From: CAVSMC01 sp963728935
Lineage (GTDB): Bacteria; Pseudomonadota; Gammaproteobacteria; Burkholderiales; Casimicrobiaceae
Direction: 5' to 3'
Assembly: GCA_963728935.1 (NCBI GenBank)
Contig: CAVSMC010000002.1
Coordinates: forward strand, 1-64,000
Length of the DNA: 64,000 nucleotides
Of this stretch, positions 25,239 to 33,885 are shown one piece after another (position 1 is the stretch's first letter; every line of letters starts with the position of its first letter). Under the pieces are notes generated by a model. The model made no database searches, was not told where the DNA came from, and saw only the letters and a program-made list of their open reading frames with translations. The translations under genes and the position numbers were made by a program.

Positions 25239-26816
25239 CTACAACTGCTGCTCGGGCACCAGCGGGGCGAGCAGAACGTTCTGCAGCCGCCGCCACAGCG
25301 TCGCCTCGGGCTCGGCGAGCAACACGAGCTCGCCATCGTCGTCCATCGTCAGCCATTCGAGGCTCTCGCCGTCGGCGGCGAAGCGCAACCGATACGCGCT
25401 CTGCAGCTTGCTCAAGTGGATCACTCGGATTACTTCCTTCGCGAGCTGCGGGGCTTCGGCGATGATGCCGAGCTCGGTGTTCTTGCTCGCCGAGCGCGGG
25501 TCGAGGTTCATCGAGCCGATGAAGACCGTATGGCGGTCGATGACCGCGGTCTTCGCGTGCAGTCGTCCGATCGACATGCCGGTCCAACCGAGCCGCGTGG
25601 CGCGCTGGATGCGGCTCGGGCTGAGCTCATAGAGATCGACACCGCTTTTCAGCAGTGCGACGCGATAGCGCGAATAGCCGGTGTGGACCAACGGCTCGTC
25701 GTTGGCGGCGAGCGAATTGGTGATGATGGTGACGCTCACCTTCCTCTTTCTCAGATCGCCGAACGCCTTCACGCCCATCTCGCCCGGAATGAAATACGGC
25801 GACGAGATGACGACGTCGCTCGATGACGCCATGACGAGGTCCATTACGTTCATCGACACGCTCATCGATCGCGCAGCGTCGTCGGACATCGCGGTGACCT
25901 TGGCGGGCGGGTCGGCGAACGCCGTTGCCTTGCCCCAGATCAGGCCGACGCGCCCGGCATCGAGATCCTCGCTGATCGGACCGTAACCGAGCACGTCGAA
26001 CGGCGGCAGCTTGAGCTCCATCATCTGCTCGCCTTCGTCGACCAGACGGTTGAAGCTCGCCTGCAGCTCTTCTCGATTGAGGTCGCTCGCGATGATCGCT
26101 TCCACCGGGTAGACGTGAGGGCTGTTCCAGTACGTGTCGAAGATCGACTCGAGCTGCGGCACGACGGCGCCGACGATGAACGCGTCCATGTCGACGAAGT
26201 TGTCGGACATGCTGCGCATGAAGTACTCGTCGGCGATGTTGCGCCCGCCGGCCACCGCCATCGCCCCGTCGGCGACGAACAGCTTGTTGTGCATGCGGTG
26301 ATTGAGGCGGCCGAAATCGGCGAGCGACGCCGTGTATTTGGCGAGCAGGCTGGTGCGACCGCAACAGAACGGGTTGAAAAGACGTACCTCGATGTTCGGA
26401 AAAGCGGCGAGGCCGCGGAACAGCGGATCGCCGCCGGTCGTGTAGAGATCGTCGACGAGCAGGCGCACGCGCACGCCGCGCATCGCCGCGTCGCGGACGT
26501 TGCGCAACAGCAATCGCCCGGTGGAGTCGTTGCCGATGTAGTAGTACTGGAGGTCGAGCGAGTGCTTCGCGCGCCGTGCGAGCTGGACGCGCGTGTCGAG
26601 CGCGTAGACACCGAGCGGCATCAGACGGAAGCCCGTCTGGTCGGGCGCGGGAATCGAGCGTTGCGCGATCCGCGCGAGCGTGCTGTCGGCGGACGGCTTG
26701 ACGGCGACCGACGGGGCGCGCTCGACCTGCATCGGCAGCGTGCCGCAGCCGGCCATCAGTGACGTGCACAGACATGCGAAGGCCGCCCGGGCTCGAATGC
26801 TCCGAGCGAGCGGCAA
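25239..26816 (-). CDS. Phospholipase D-like lipoprotein, cardiolipin synthase C type
   Basis: Two HKD motifs mark it as a phospholipase D superfamily phosphatidyltransferase: HNKLFVADGAMAVAGGRN and HAKTAVIDRHTVFIGSMN. The N-terminus is a signal with lipobox (LMAGC). The overall pattern (LDLQYYYIGND, RLFNPF) matches ClsC-type cardiolipin synthases acting at the inner membrane. The start is uncertain: TTG 26816 gives 525 residues, while ATG 26858 overlaps the divergent peroxiredoxin start. Confidence 0.85.
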   Translation of the reverse strand: MPLARSIRARAAFACLCTSLMAGCGTLPMQVERAPSVAVKPSADSTLARIAQRSIPAPDQTGFRLMPLGVYALDTRVQLARRAKHSLDLQYYYIGNDSTGRLLLRNVRDAAMRGVRVRLLVDDLYTTGGDPLFRGLAAFPNIEVRLFNPFCCGRTSLLAKYTASLADFGRLNHRMHNKLFVADGAMAVAGGRNIADEYFMRSMSDNFVDMDAFIVGAVVPQLESIFDTYWNSPHVYPVEAIIASDLNREELQASFNRLVDEGEQMMELKLPPFDVLGYGPISEDLDAGRVGLIWGKATAFADPPAKVTAMSDDAARSMSVSMNVMDLVMASSSDVVISSPYFIPGEMGVKAFGDLRKRKVSVTIITNSLAANDEPLVHTGYSRYRVALLKSGVDLYELSPSRIQRATRLGWTGMSIGRLHAKTAVIDRHTVFIGSMNLDPRSASKNTELGIIAEAPQLAKEVIRVIHLSKLQSAYRLRFAADGESLEWLTMDDDGELVLLAEPEATLWRRLQNVLLAPLVPEQQL

Positions 26817-26856
26817 CGAGGCTAGAATGGCAACCGGATTTGCGAAGGAGCGTGCC

Positions 26857-27390
26857 ATGGTCGGAAGACTCGCCTGTGCTGCAGCGTCGTTGCTACTGTC
26901 GTTGTCCGCGCACGCCGCGCTCGACATCGGCGAGGTCGCACCCGACTTCGCGACGCAGGCTGCGCTCGGCGGCAAAGTGTACAGGTTCTCGCTCGCGGAG
27001 TCGCTGAAGAAGGGGCCTGTCGTCCTCTACTTCTTCCCCGCCGCGTTCTCCGAGGGTTGCTCGACCGAGGCCCACTACTTCGCCGAAGCGATTCCGCAGT
27101 TCGAGGCGCTGGGGGCTTCGGTGCTCGGCGTGTCGGCCGATGATATCGGTACGCTCGCCAAGTTCTCCGTTCAGGCGTGCCAGAGCAAGTTCCCGGTCGC
27201 CTCCGACGAGAAGCAGACGGTCATCAAGGCGTTCGACGCTGTCCTTCGCACTCGCCCGGAATACGCCAATCGCATTTCGTACGTCATCGCGCCGGACGGC
27301 AAGATCGTCTATCACTACATGAGCCTGAACCCGACCAAGCACGTCGAGAAAATGCTCGGAGCGCTGCAAAGCTGGGCGCAGAAGAAATAA
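26857..27390 (+). CDS. Exported peroxiredoxin (AhpC/TSA family)
   Basis: A 177-residue protein starting at ATG 26857 with AAGGAG upstream. The signal peptide (RLACAAASLLLSLSAHA) precedes a thioredoxin fold. The peroxidatic region reads VLYFFPAAFSEGCSTEAHYF, where the usual PxxxTxxC motif appears as PAAFSEGC. A second Cys lies in FSVQACQSKF. It is probably a periplasmic peroxidase of the BCP/PrxQ type. It is divergent from the phospholipase-D-like gene. Confidence 0.85.
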   Translation: MVGRLACAAASLLLSLSAHAALDIGEVAPDFATQAALGGKVYRFSLAESLKKGPVVLYFFPAAFSEGCSTEAHYFAEAIPQFEALGASVLGVSADDIGTLAKFSVQACQSKFPVASDEKQTVIKAFDAVLRTRPEYANRISYVIAPDGKIVYHYMSLNPTKHVEKMLGALQSWAQKK

Positions 27391-27512
27391 GGCGCTGCCG
27401 GCGCCGATCGTCGCCGACGCGACACCGATAAGGGATCGGGCGTCGTTTTCGCGTTGGACCACGGTTGCTCGGCGCGCCGGCGTCGCCACCACCTTCGTCA
27501 TCCGCCACGCGC

Positions 27513-29246
27513 ATGGAATCCCGAAACACCGAATTCATGCTGGGCGACGCCGTGCCGCCGCAGGTCGCGGCGCGGCGCGATCAGATGTTTCCCGCGCTCA
27601 GCGAATCGGAGATCGCGCGCATCCGCCGGTTCGGCACGCTCCAGCGCTATCCGGCCGGTGCTCGGTTGTTCGCGGCGGGCGAGCCTGGGCCGGGCATGTT
27701 CGTCATGCTGCAGGGTTCGGTGACGATCAGCCAGCGCGACGGCTTGGGCCACGTCGTTCCGATCGTGCGTCAGGGCCACGGCCAGTTCCTGGCAGAGGTA
27801 GGTCAGCTCTCGGGAGGCTTCGCACTCGTCGACGGATACGCCGACAACGACGTCGAAGCATTGCTGATTCCGCCGGGTCAACTGCGCGCGCTGATCATCG
27901 CGGAGGCCGATCTCGGCGAGCGCATCGTCCGAGCATTGATCCTGCGACGCGTCGCGCTGATCGAATTCGGCGCGAGCGGACCGGTGCTGATCGGCCACGG
28001 CGACTCGGCGGGCGTGCTGCGTCTGCAGAATTTCCTTCGCCGCAACGGTCATCCGCATCATGTGATCGACGCGGCGAGCGACGCCGGCGCCGCTGCGCTG
28101 CTCGAGCAGTACGGCGCAGCGCAGGTCGAAGTCGTCGTCGTCTGTCCTGACGGATCGGTGCTGCATACGCCGTCCGAGGAAGCGCTCGCGCGCCGTCTGG
28201 GCATTCTCGACAGCGCGCAGCATGACGAGCTGTTCGACGTCGCCGTCGTCGGTGCGGGACCGGCGGGGCTTGCAACGGCCGTGTATGCCGCGTCCGAAGG
28301 CTTGCAGGTCGTCGTGCTCGACTGCCGGTCGTTCGGCGGGCAAGCCGGCGCGAGCGCGCGCATCGAGAACTATCTCGGCTTTCCGACCGGCATCTCGGGC
28401 CAGGCGCTCGCCGGACGCGCGTTCGTGCAGGCGCAAAAGTTCGGCGCCGAAATTCTGATACCGGCGCAGGCGGCGTCGCTCGAATGCAGTTGCGCGCCGT
28501 CGCACGGCGAGCACAGGCTTCAGCTCACCGACGGACGGAGGCTGCGCGCGCGCACCGTCGTCATCGCGAGCGGCGCGCGTTACCGGCGGCCCGACGTCGC
28601 GAGACTGAGCGAGTTCGAAGGCCGCGGCGTCTGGTACTGGGCATCGGCGCTCGAAGCGAAGACGTGTGCGAGCGAAGAGGTTGCGTTGGTCGGCGGCGGC
28701 AACTCGGCCGGCCAGGCCGCCGTGTTCCTCGCGACGTACGCACCGAAGGTCCACATGCTCGTGCGCGGCCGCGGTCTTGCGGCAAGCATGTCGCAATATC
28801 TGATCGATCGCATCGCCGCAACGCCCAACATCGAGCTGCATCCTCACACCGAGCTCACGCAACTGCATGGCGATCTTGCGAGCGGTCTCGCGTCCGTTTC
28901 GTGGCGCGACAAGCGCGGCGGCGTCGAAAAGACGCGGCCGATCCGGCATGTGTTCGTGTTCGTCGGCGCGGACCCCGAGACCGAGTGGCTCGGACGGTGC
29001 GGCGTCGCGTTCGATGCGCATGGGTTCGTGTTGACCGGGCACGCCGCCGGCGGCTTCGCAGCCGGGCACAAGCCCGCCGCGCTCGAGTCGAGCGTTCCGG
29101 GCGTGTTCGCCGTCGGCGACGTGCGCTCGGGGTCGGTCAAGCGCGTCGGCGGCGCGATCGGAGAAGGTGCCGCCGTCGTCGCGCTGATCCACGAGTACCT
29201 GGCCGCGAGCCGGCATGCGCATGCGCAGCCCGCGGAGCACAAGTAA
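27513..29246 (+). CDS. Cyclic-nucleotide-binding domain fused to thioredoxin reductase-like flavoprotein
   Basis: A 577-residue protein. Residues ~20-140 form a cNMP-binding beta-barrel (YPAGARLFAAGEPGPGMFVML). A short thioredoxin-like linker domain follows, then the FAD part (VAVVGAGPAGLATAVYAASEG, near residue 245) and an NAD(P)H motif (VALVGGGNSAGQAAVF, near 392). The position of the redox CxxC in thioredoxin reductases reads WYWASALEAKTC, so the dithiol is missing. It may be a signal-gated oxidoreductase with an unknown acceptor. Confidence 0.9.
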   Translation: MESRNTEFMLGDAVPPQVAARRDQMFPALSESEIARIRRFGTLQRYPAGARLFAAGEPGPGMFVMLQGSVTISQRDGLGHVVPIVRQGHGQFLAEVGQLSGGFALVDGYADNDVEALLIPPGQLRALIIAEADLGERIVRALILRRVALIEFGASGPVLIGHGDSAGVLRLQNFLRRNGHPHHVIDAASDAGAAALLEQYGAAQVEVVVVCPDGSVLHTPSEEALARRLGILDSAQHDELFDVAVVGAGPAGLATAVYAASEGLQVVVLDCRSFGGQAGASARIENYLGFPTGISGQALAGRAFVQAQKFGAEILIPAQAASLECSCAPSHGEHRLQLTDGRRLRARTVVIASGARYRRPDVARLSEFEGRGVWYWASALEAKTCASEEVALVGGGNSAGQAAVFLATYAPKVHMLVRGRGLAASMSQYLIDRIAATPNIELHPHTELTQLHGDLASGLASVSWRDKRGGVEKTRPIRHVFVFVGADPETEWLGRCGVAFDAHGFVLTGHAAGGFAAGHKPAALESSVPGVFAVGDVRSGSVKRVGGAIGEGAAVVALIHEYLAASRHAHAQPAEHK

Positions 29247-29259
29247 CGACAGCCCGATC

Positions 29260-29589
29260 ATGCAAATCAACGATCTCCCGTTCGGCACGACCGATTGGTC
29301 GCGCCTCGAGCCCTCCGAACACCGAGGACAAACCGGCGTCGCTTATTGGCGCACGCGAACGTTCGGCGACATCCGCGTGCGCATGGTCGAGTACACTCCC
29401 GGATACCGCGCCGATCACTGGTGCGTCAAAGGGCACATCGTGCTGTGCCTTGCCGGCGAATTGCGCACCGAGCTCGAGGACGGCCGTATCAACGTGCTGC
29501 GGCCCGGCGACAGTTATCAAGTCGCAGACAATGCCGAGCCCCATCGCTCGTTCACCGACGAAGGGGCGAAGCTTTTCATCGTCGACTGA
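29260..29589 (+). CDS. DHCW-motif cupin-fold protein
   Basis: A 109-residue cupin starting at ATG 29260, 13 bp after the flavoprotein gene. The family motif Asp-His-Trp-Cys appears as YRADHWCVKGHIVLCLAGEL, and the second cupin motif is VLRPGDSYQVADNAEPHRS. Its role is unknown. The short spacing suggests co-transcription with the upstream flavoprotein. Confidence 0.82.
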   Translation: MQINDLPFGTTDWSRLEPSEHRGQTGVAYWRTRTFGDIRVRMVEYTPGYRADHWCVKGHIVLCLAGELRTELEDGRINVLRPGDSYQVADNAEPHRSFTDEGAKLFIVD

Positions 29590-29634
29590 AGAACCGCTCG
29601 CCGAGGGTCGTGGCACAATGGCAGAGATCGGGCG

Positions 29635-30165
29635 ATGTCGATGAAACATTCCAGACGTTCGTTCATCTCGATCGCGGCGCTGTCGGCAGCCATGCTGCCG
29701 GGTGCGGCCCGCGCGCAATATGGCGGAAGACCGCGCGAGCGGACCGATGGGGGATCGACGCGATCGATGCGCTCCGGTGAGGCCAATTCCCGCGCCGGCC
29801 CGCCACCGCTCGCCGATCCGGCGGCGGCGCTCGAACGCGAGCTGCCGTCGCTGCGCATCGATCTCAAGCTCGCCGCCGATCAAGCGCCGTTGTTCGACAG
29901 CTTCGAGCGTGAGGTGCGTAACGCCGCGGAGGCCGGGCGCGTGCGCGCACGCCACGTCAGGGCGTTTCGCGCAGAGGACACGGCCAGCGCGACCGCCGAG
30001 ATCGTGCTCGGCACGATCGTCGGCGACGACAGCGCCCGTGCCGACGCGACGCGACTCGCGCTCGAACGGATGACGGCGCTGTATGCAGCGCTCACGCCGG
30101 AGCAGCGCAAGCAGTTCGATCGCCGAGTCATGCAGTCGCTGCGCGAGCCGCTCGGCACGTCGTAG
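29635..30165 (+). CDS. Spy/CpxP-like LTxxQ periplasmic protein
   Basis: A 176-residue protein with a twin-arginine-like signal (HSRRSFISIAALSAAML). A charged helical body ends in LYAALTPEQRKQFDRRVM, the LTxxQ motif of Spy/CpxP periplasmic chaperones. ATG 29635 and 29641 are both possible starts. Confidence 0.7.
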   Translation: MSMKHSRRSFISIAALSAAMLPGAARAQYGGRPRERTDGGSTRSMRSGEANSRAGPPPLADPAAALERELPSLRIDLKLAADQAPLFDSFEREVRNAAEAGRVRARHVRAFRAEDTASATAEIVLGTIVGDDSARADATRLALERMTALYAALTPEQRKQFDRRVMQSLREPLGTS

Positions 30166-30171
30166 CGTGTG

Positions 30172-30603
30172 CGGGACCGACGCTTAGTCGGCGGGTCGCC
30201 ACTGCGGCGACGGCGACCGCCTTGGCCGGGGCGGCATCCTCGCTGACGTAGCGGTTGTTCACCGACATACGCATCGGACAGACGTCGCGCCAAGGACCGG
30301 CAGCGGGCAGCGCGACGCCGAGGTGCCGGACCCCTTCGCGAGTGGTCCACGTCACATGCGCGACACGCCGCTCTGCGGTCTCCGACGGGCACGACCGGCC
30401 GCGCTCGTAGCGAACGAAGGTCGCCGGATCACCGGCGATCCACACACCGGCCAGGCGATCGTCGCGATCTCGACCGAAGCCTTCTGCGATGTCGAGCCGT
30501 TCAAACCCAACGTCGATGCGCTGATAAGATCGCTGCGAGGCTCGCGGCGGCTGCCCGGCGTCGATCGCAACTGGCGTCGATCGTCCCGCGCCGCGCAACC
30601 GGC
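30172..30603. other. Region without a convincing gene
   Basis: A minus-strand frame reads through most of it (with segments such as GVWIAGDPATFVRYERG and VTWTTREGVRHLGVALP) but has no usable start and runs backwards into the cupredoxin gene. It could be a decayed gene. No plus-strand gene is supported. Confidence 0.4.
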
Positions 30604-30930
30604 TCACTCGACGACCAACGTCGCCTTCATGTTCGGGTGCAGCGTGCAGATGTAGTCGTAACGCCCGACGTTGCGCGCCGTGTACGACCAAGACCCGTTG
30701 GCCGCGATAGCGCGCGAATCGAACGCGCCGGCCGCGGTTACCGTATGCGGGAACGGATCCTTGTTGGTCCACGTCACGGTGTCGCCGCGCTTGACCGTCA
30801 GCGTCTGCGGCTCGTACTTGACGCCTTCGATGACCACCGTGCGGCTAGCCGCATGCGCTGCGGCAAGCCCGGTGAAATCGGCCAGCGCAATGATCGACGC
30901 GCCGGCCAGCGCTGCGGCAAAGCCCTTCAA
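30604..30930 (-). CDS. Exported cupredoxin-like copper protein
   Basis: A 108-residue protein with an Ala-rich signal peptide and a cupredoxin domain. Type 1 copper ligands are visible: His in DPFPHTVTAAG, then Cys, His and Met in CTLHPNMKATLVV. It is a small periplasmic electron carrier or copper-binding protein. The start is TTG, one base after the DUF4142 stop, so it is probably coupled to that gene. Confidence 0.85.
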   Translation of the reverse strand: MKGFAAALAGASIIALADFTGLAAAHAASRTVVIEGVKYEPQTLTVKRGDTVTWTNKDPFPHTVTAAGAFDSRAIAANGSWSYTARNVGRYDYICTLHPNMKATLVVE

Positions 30931-30931
30931 T

Positions 30932-31456
30932 CTATCGGCCGAGCTTCGCTTGGATCATCTTGGCGTGATCGAGATGCGCGACGAACGCCGGCCGCACTTT
31001 GACGATCAGCGCCTTCAGTTCCTCGTTCTTCGCGTTGGGAACGAGCGTCTGGTCGATCGCGGCGAGCACCTGTTCGTGGTATGCGACCTCGTGATCGACG
31101 TAGGCCCTGTCGAATTGCGCGCCGGTCAGCGTCTTCAGATGCTTGACGTTTTCCTCGCCGCCCGACTTGAGGCTCTTGCTCGTCGGATTGTCTTCGGGCG
31201 CGACCTTGAGCTTCTTGACGAGGGCGGTCGCCTGCTTGTTGACGCCGCTGTGGTCGGCGACCATCTGCTTGCCGAACGCCTTGACTTCGGCGCTCGCCGC
31301 TTTCGACTCGGCGAGCTTGCCGGCGTCGATATCGACCTGATTGGCCGTGACGACTATATGCGCGATTTGCGCGTCGCTGGGTGCGGGGCCCTGCGCGACG
31401 GCGCTGCCGAAGAAAAGGAACGACGCGGTGAACAAAGCGATATCGAGCGATTTCAT
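30932..31456 (-). CDS. DUF4142 periplasmic protein
   Basis: A 174-residue protein starting at ATG 31456 behind GGAGG, with a signal peptide (SLDIALFTASFLFFGSAVAQ). The ferritin-like DUF4142 helical bundle shows VDIDAGKLAESKAASAEVK, FGKQMVADHSGVNKQA and HEQVLAAIDQTL. It lies between the ECF sigma factor and the cupredoxin gene on the same strand, a recurrent proteobacterial trio that suggests envelope or metal stress. Confidence 0.88.
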   Translation of the reverse strand: MKSLDIALFTASFLFFGSAVAQGPAPSDAQIAHIVVTANQVDIDAGKLAESKAASAEVKAFGKQMVADHSGVNKQATALVKKLKVAPEDNPTSKSLKSGGEENVKHLKTLTGAQFDRAYVDHEVAYHEQVLAAIDQTLVPNAKNEELKALIVKVRPAFVAHLDHAKMIQAKLGR

Positions 31457-31494
31457 CAACTGCCTCCGATCGAAGAAGCGAATGGTCGAAACGG

Positions 31495-32199
31495 TCATTG
31501 CGGCGCTGCCGCCTCGTCGCCGTCGGCGGTCAAATGCAGGCGCTCGAGCACGTTGGCGACGATGCGATCGCAGCGCTCTCCGGCAAATCCGAAAGCGTTG
31601 ACGGTGGCAACGTCGATCTCCTTCGCCAGCGATTCGCGTAACAACGCCCGCGCCCGAAAAGCGCGCGTGCGTACGGTCTCGGGAGGTACGTCGAGGCATT
31701 CGGCGGTCTCTTCCACCGTCATTTCCTCGACCTCGCGCAGCATGTACACGGTGCGGAATTGCACCGGCAGCTCGTCGACCTTGCGCTCGAGCATCCGGCG
31801 CAGCTCGGCGCGCATGGCGGCGGCTTCGGGTAGCTCCGTGGTCACGTCGGCCATCTCACCCTCCCCGCTGCGCTCGTACACATCGAGTGGCACCACGCTC
31901 GCCGCACGCTTTTGCTTGCGCAGCCGCTGATACGCCTCGTTGATGACGATCCGCGCGAGCCACGTCGAGAGCTTCGAGCCGCCGTGGAAGCGCTCGACAT
32001 TGCGGAAGGCGGCGAGGTACGCGTCCTGCACGGCGTCTTCGGCGTCGGCGTCGTCCTTGAGGATCGAGCGCGCGATTCGATACAGCATGCGGTTGTAGCG
32101 ACGCATCAGCGTTTCGAACGCGCGTGCGTCGCGCTGCGCGACACGGCGTGCGAGCTCGGCCTCGTCCGGCGGCTGCTTCGCCACGGTTTGCGGAATCAT
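31495..32199 (-). CDS. RpoE-type ECF sigma factor
   Basis: A 234-residue sigma factor starting at ATG 32199. Region 2 reads LMRRYNRMLYRIARSILKDD followed by AEDAVQDAYLAAF. Region 4 reads FRTVYMLREVEEMTVEETAE with PETVRTRAFRARALL. It is the first gene of the sigma/DUF4142/cupredoxin cluster. No anti-sigma factor is adjacent. Confidence 0.92.
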   Translation of the reverse strand: MIPQTVAKQPPDEAELARRVAQRDARAFETLMRRYNRMLYRIARSILKDDADAEDAVQDAYLAAFRNVERFHGGSKLSTWLARIVINEAYQRLRKQKRAASVVPLDVYERSGEGEMADVTTELPEAAAMRAELRRMLERKVDELPVQFRTVYMLREVEEMTVEETAECLDVPPETVRTRAFRARALLRESLAKEIDVATVNAFGFAGERCDRIVANVLERLHLTADGDEAAAPQ

Positions 32200-32322
32200 C
32201 GCGGCTTCCGATTCGTTGTTGTGCTGGTCATTAGATGCTCGGCCATTGGCCGGCGTTCCGGAGCGCCGAATGCGATCGTCGGCTACAATCGGACGTCCGA
32301 TCGATAGGAGACGAGGCTCGCC

Positions 32323-32754
32323 ATGACGCACGACGTATCGCAGCTGCTGACGATGTCGCAAGTCCAGCTCGATGAGCTTTTCGGCGCCAGTCCGGCGGGG
32401 GACATCCCCGACGGCGAGGCGAAAGGCACGGCGATCATCGCACCGGGCACGAAGTTCACGACCGACATCGCCGAGCTGATCAACCACTTCGCGTGGCAGG
32501 GCAAGGTCTTCGACGCCCAGCAGGGCTTGCTGAAGAACCGGATCCTCGTGCTCGGCCTTCAGGCGATCATCGCGAAAGTGTACAAGGCGCCGAGCTGGGT
32601 CGACGGCAAGGAATGCATCGTGCTCGACTACTCGCAGACCTCGCTCGTGGCGAGGCACATCCGCGACGAGATCCGGCTGATTGCGCCGTCTCGCTATCTT
32701 GGCGTCGTGTTCTGGGACAAGAAGCGGCTGATCAATTTCGCGCTGCAGTTTTAG
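32323..32754 (+). CDS. Conserved hypothetical protein, 143 residues
   Basis: A compact alpha/beta protein with WQGKVFDAQQGLLKNRIL, LDYSQTSLVARHIRDEIR and a C-terminal VVFWDKKRLINFALQF. It has no signal or membrane segment. The pattern resembles lipid-associated or START-like small proteins, but I do not recognise the family with confidence. Its stop overlaps the convergent PQ-loop gene by four bases. Confidence 0.65.
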   Translation: MTHDVSQLLTMSQVQLDELFGASPAGDIPDGEAKGTAIIAPGTKFTTDIAELINHFAWQGKVFDAQQGLLKNRILVLGLQAIIAKVYKAPSWVDGKECIVLDYSQTSLVARHIRDEIRLIAPSRYLGVVFWDKKRLINFALQF

Positions 32755-33074
32755 CGACGCAGCGACCCGGGGCCAAGCGATCCGCGCGTGGTAGCCAGCC
32801 GGCGCTTGCGCACGACGAGCGCGGTCACACCGGCGCAGCCGGCGAGGTTGGCCGTGCTGACGGCGAGAAACGCGCCGTCGCGCACGAGGATGCCCGAATA
32901 GAGCGTCGCGACCAGCGCGGCAAGCGTCCAGGACACCCACGTGCAAAGACTCACATCGCGCGCGTCGGTAGGGCTCACCCACACCGCGCGCAGTTGCGGC
33001 AGATAGAACAGCGCCATCAGCAGTCCGCTGAAAGAGCAGAGCGTCGTGAGCGCGCGAACGAGCGACGGGTTCAT
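32751..33074 (-). CDS. PQ-loop (SemiSWEET-like) membrane protein
   Basis: A 107-residue protein with three membrane helices. The first ends in a PQ-loop (FYLPQLRAVWVSP), and SLCTWVSWTLAALVATLY follows. Single three-helix-bundle PQ-loop proteins of this size include SemiSWEET sugar transporters, which work as dimers. Substrate unknown. Confidence 0.7.
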   Translation of the reverse strand: MNPSLVRALTTLCSFSGLLMALFYLPQLRAVWVSPTDARDVSLCTWVSWTLAALVATLYSGILVRDGAFLAVSTANLAGCAGVTALVVRKRRLATTRGSLGPGSLRR

Positions 33075-33239
33075 CGTTTACGCGGCAAACGAGGCCCGCG
33101 TTGGTCGAATAGAGGCTGCGACACGGAACGCGCGCGGCTCCGCCGCGCAGCGGCAGCGCGAGCAGGGCGCGTCGAGACGACCTTTGCGCAGACGTTCGAG
33201 CAGATTGGCCGTCAGGTCCTCGCGCAGGAACAGATGGAG

Positions 33240-33792
33240 CTGCCGTCGTCGCCGGCACGGCCATTCCGGCGCTGGCCGACCATGAATCGGCGCTGCGTGT
33301 AGATCGGACGCTGAAGGGATGGCCGATCGATGCCTTCACACTCGTCGATCACCATGGCGAGGCGCTCACGCGCGAACGCTTGCTCGACGGTTGGACCTTC
33401 GTCGTCTTCGGCGACACCCGATGCGCGCAGTCGTGCGCGGCGGCGTTGTCCGCGCTGAGCGCGCTTTCGAAGCGGATCGAAGGCACCAAAGCGCTGGAGA
33501 ACACGCGGGTGCTCTTCATATCGCTCGACCTGGCGCGCGACGCGCCCACGCAGCTCAAGGACTACCTCGCCGCGTACGACAATCGCTCATTCGCGGCGAC
33601 GGGGTCGCAGCAGACGCTCGCGCGCCTCGCCAGGATCTTGGCGAGCTCGCGCGAGGCCCGCGCGGCTCGCTGGTGCTGATCGCACCGGACGCGTCGGTCT
33701 TTGCCGAATACTTGCCGCCGTTCGACGTGCCGCGGCTGACCGCCGACTACCTGAAAGCGCGGACTTGCCGCGAATGCGCGCGCGGTAGATGA
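33240..33792 (+). pseudogene. Frameshifted SCO1/SenC-like protein gene
   Basis: The frame from about 33240 encodes a signal-like GTAIPALA, then FTLVDHHGEAL, WTFVVFGDTRCAQSCAAAL with the CxxxC copper motif, and VLFISLDLARDAP. It then runs into a stop at 33679. The expected C-terminal part (SLVLIAPDASVFAEYLPP) continues in another frame to 33792. A proper start is also missing. Intact SCO proteins help assemble the Cu-A centre of cytochrome oxidase; this copy is probably dead. Confidence 0.7.
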
Positions 33793-33885
33793 TCGCCGCG
33801 TGGCGCGCCCGCCGTGCGGACGCGTCGGCGAACTCAGCGGCGAGAATGCCACTCAAAGCTCACCCGATGATGCACGGCGGTGATC

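Noticed and set aside
30172..30603. A minus-strand protein gene.
   Set aside because: The frame lacks a start codon outside the cupredoxin gene and shows no recognised domain; kept only as a possible decayed gene.
32200..33339. N-terminal extension of the ECF sigma factor upstream of 32199.
   Set aside because: The extension is Arg-rich, runs across two other genes and is absent from the family; ATG 32199 gives a normal length.
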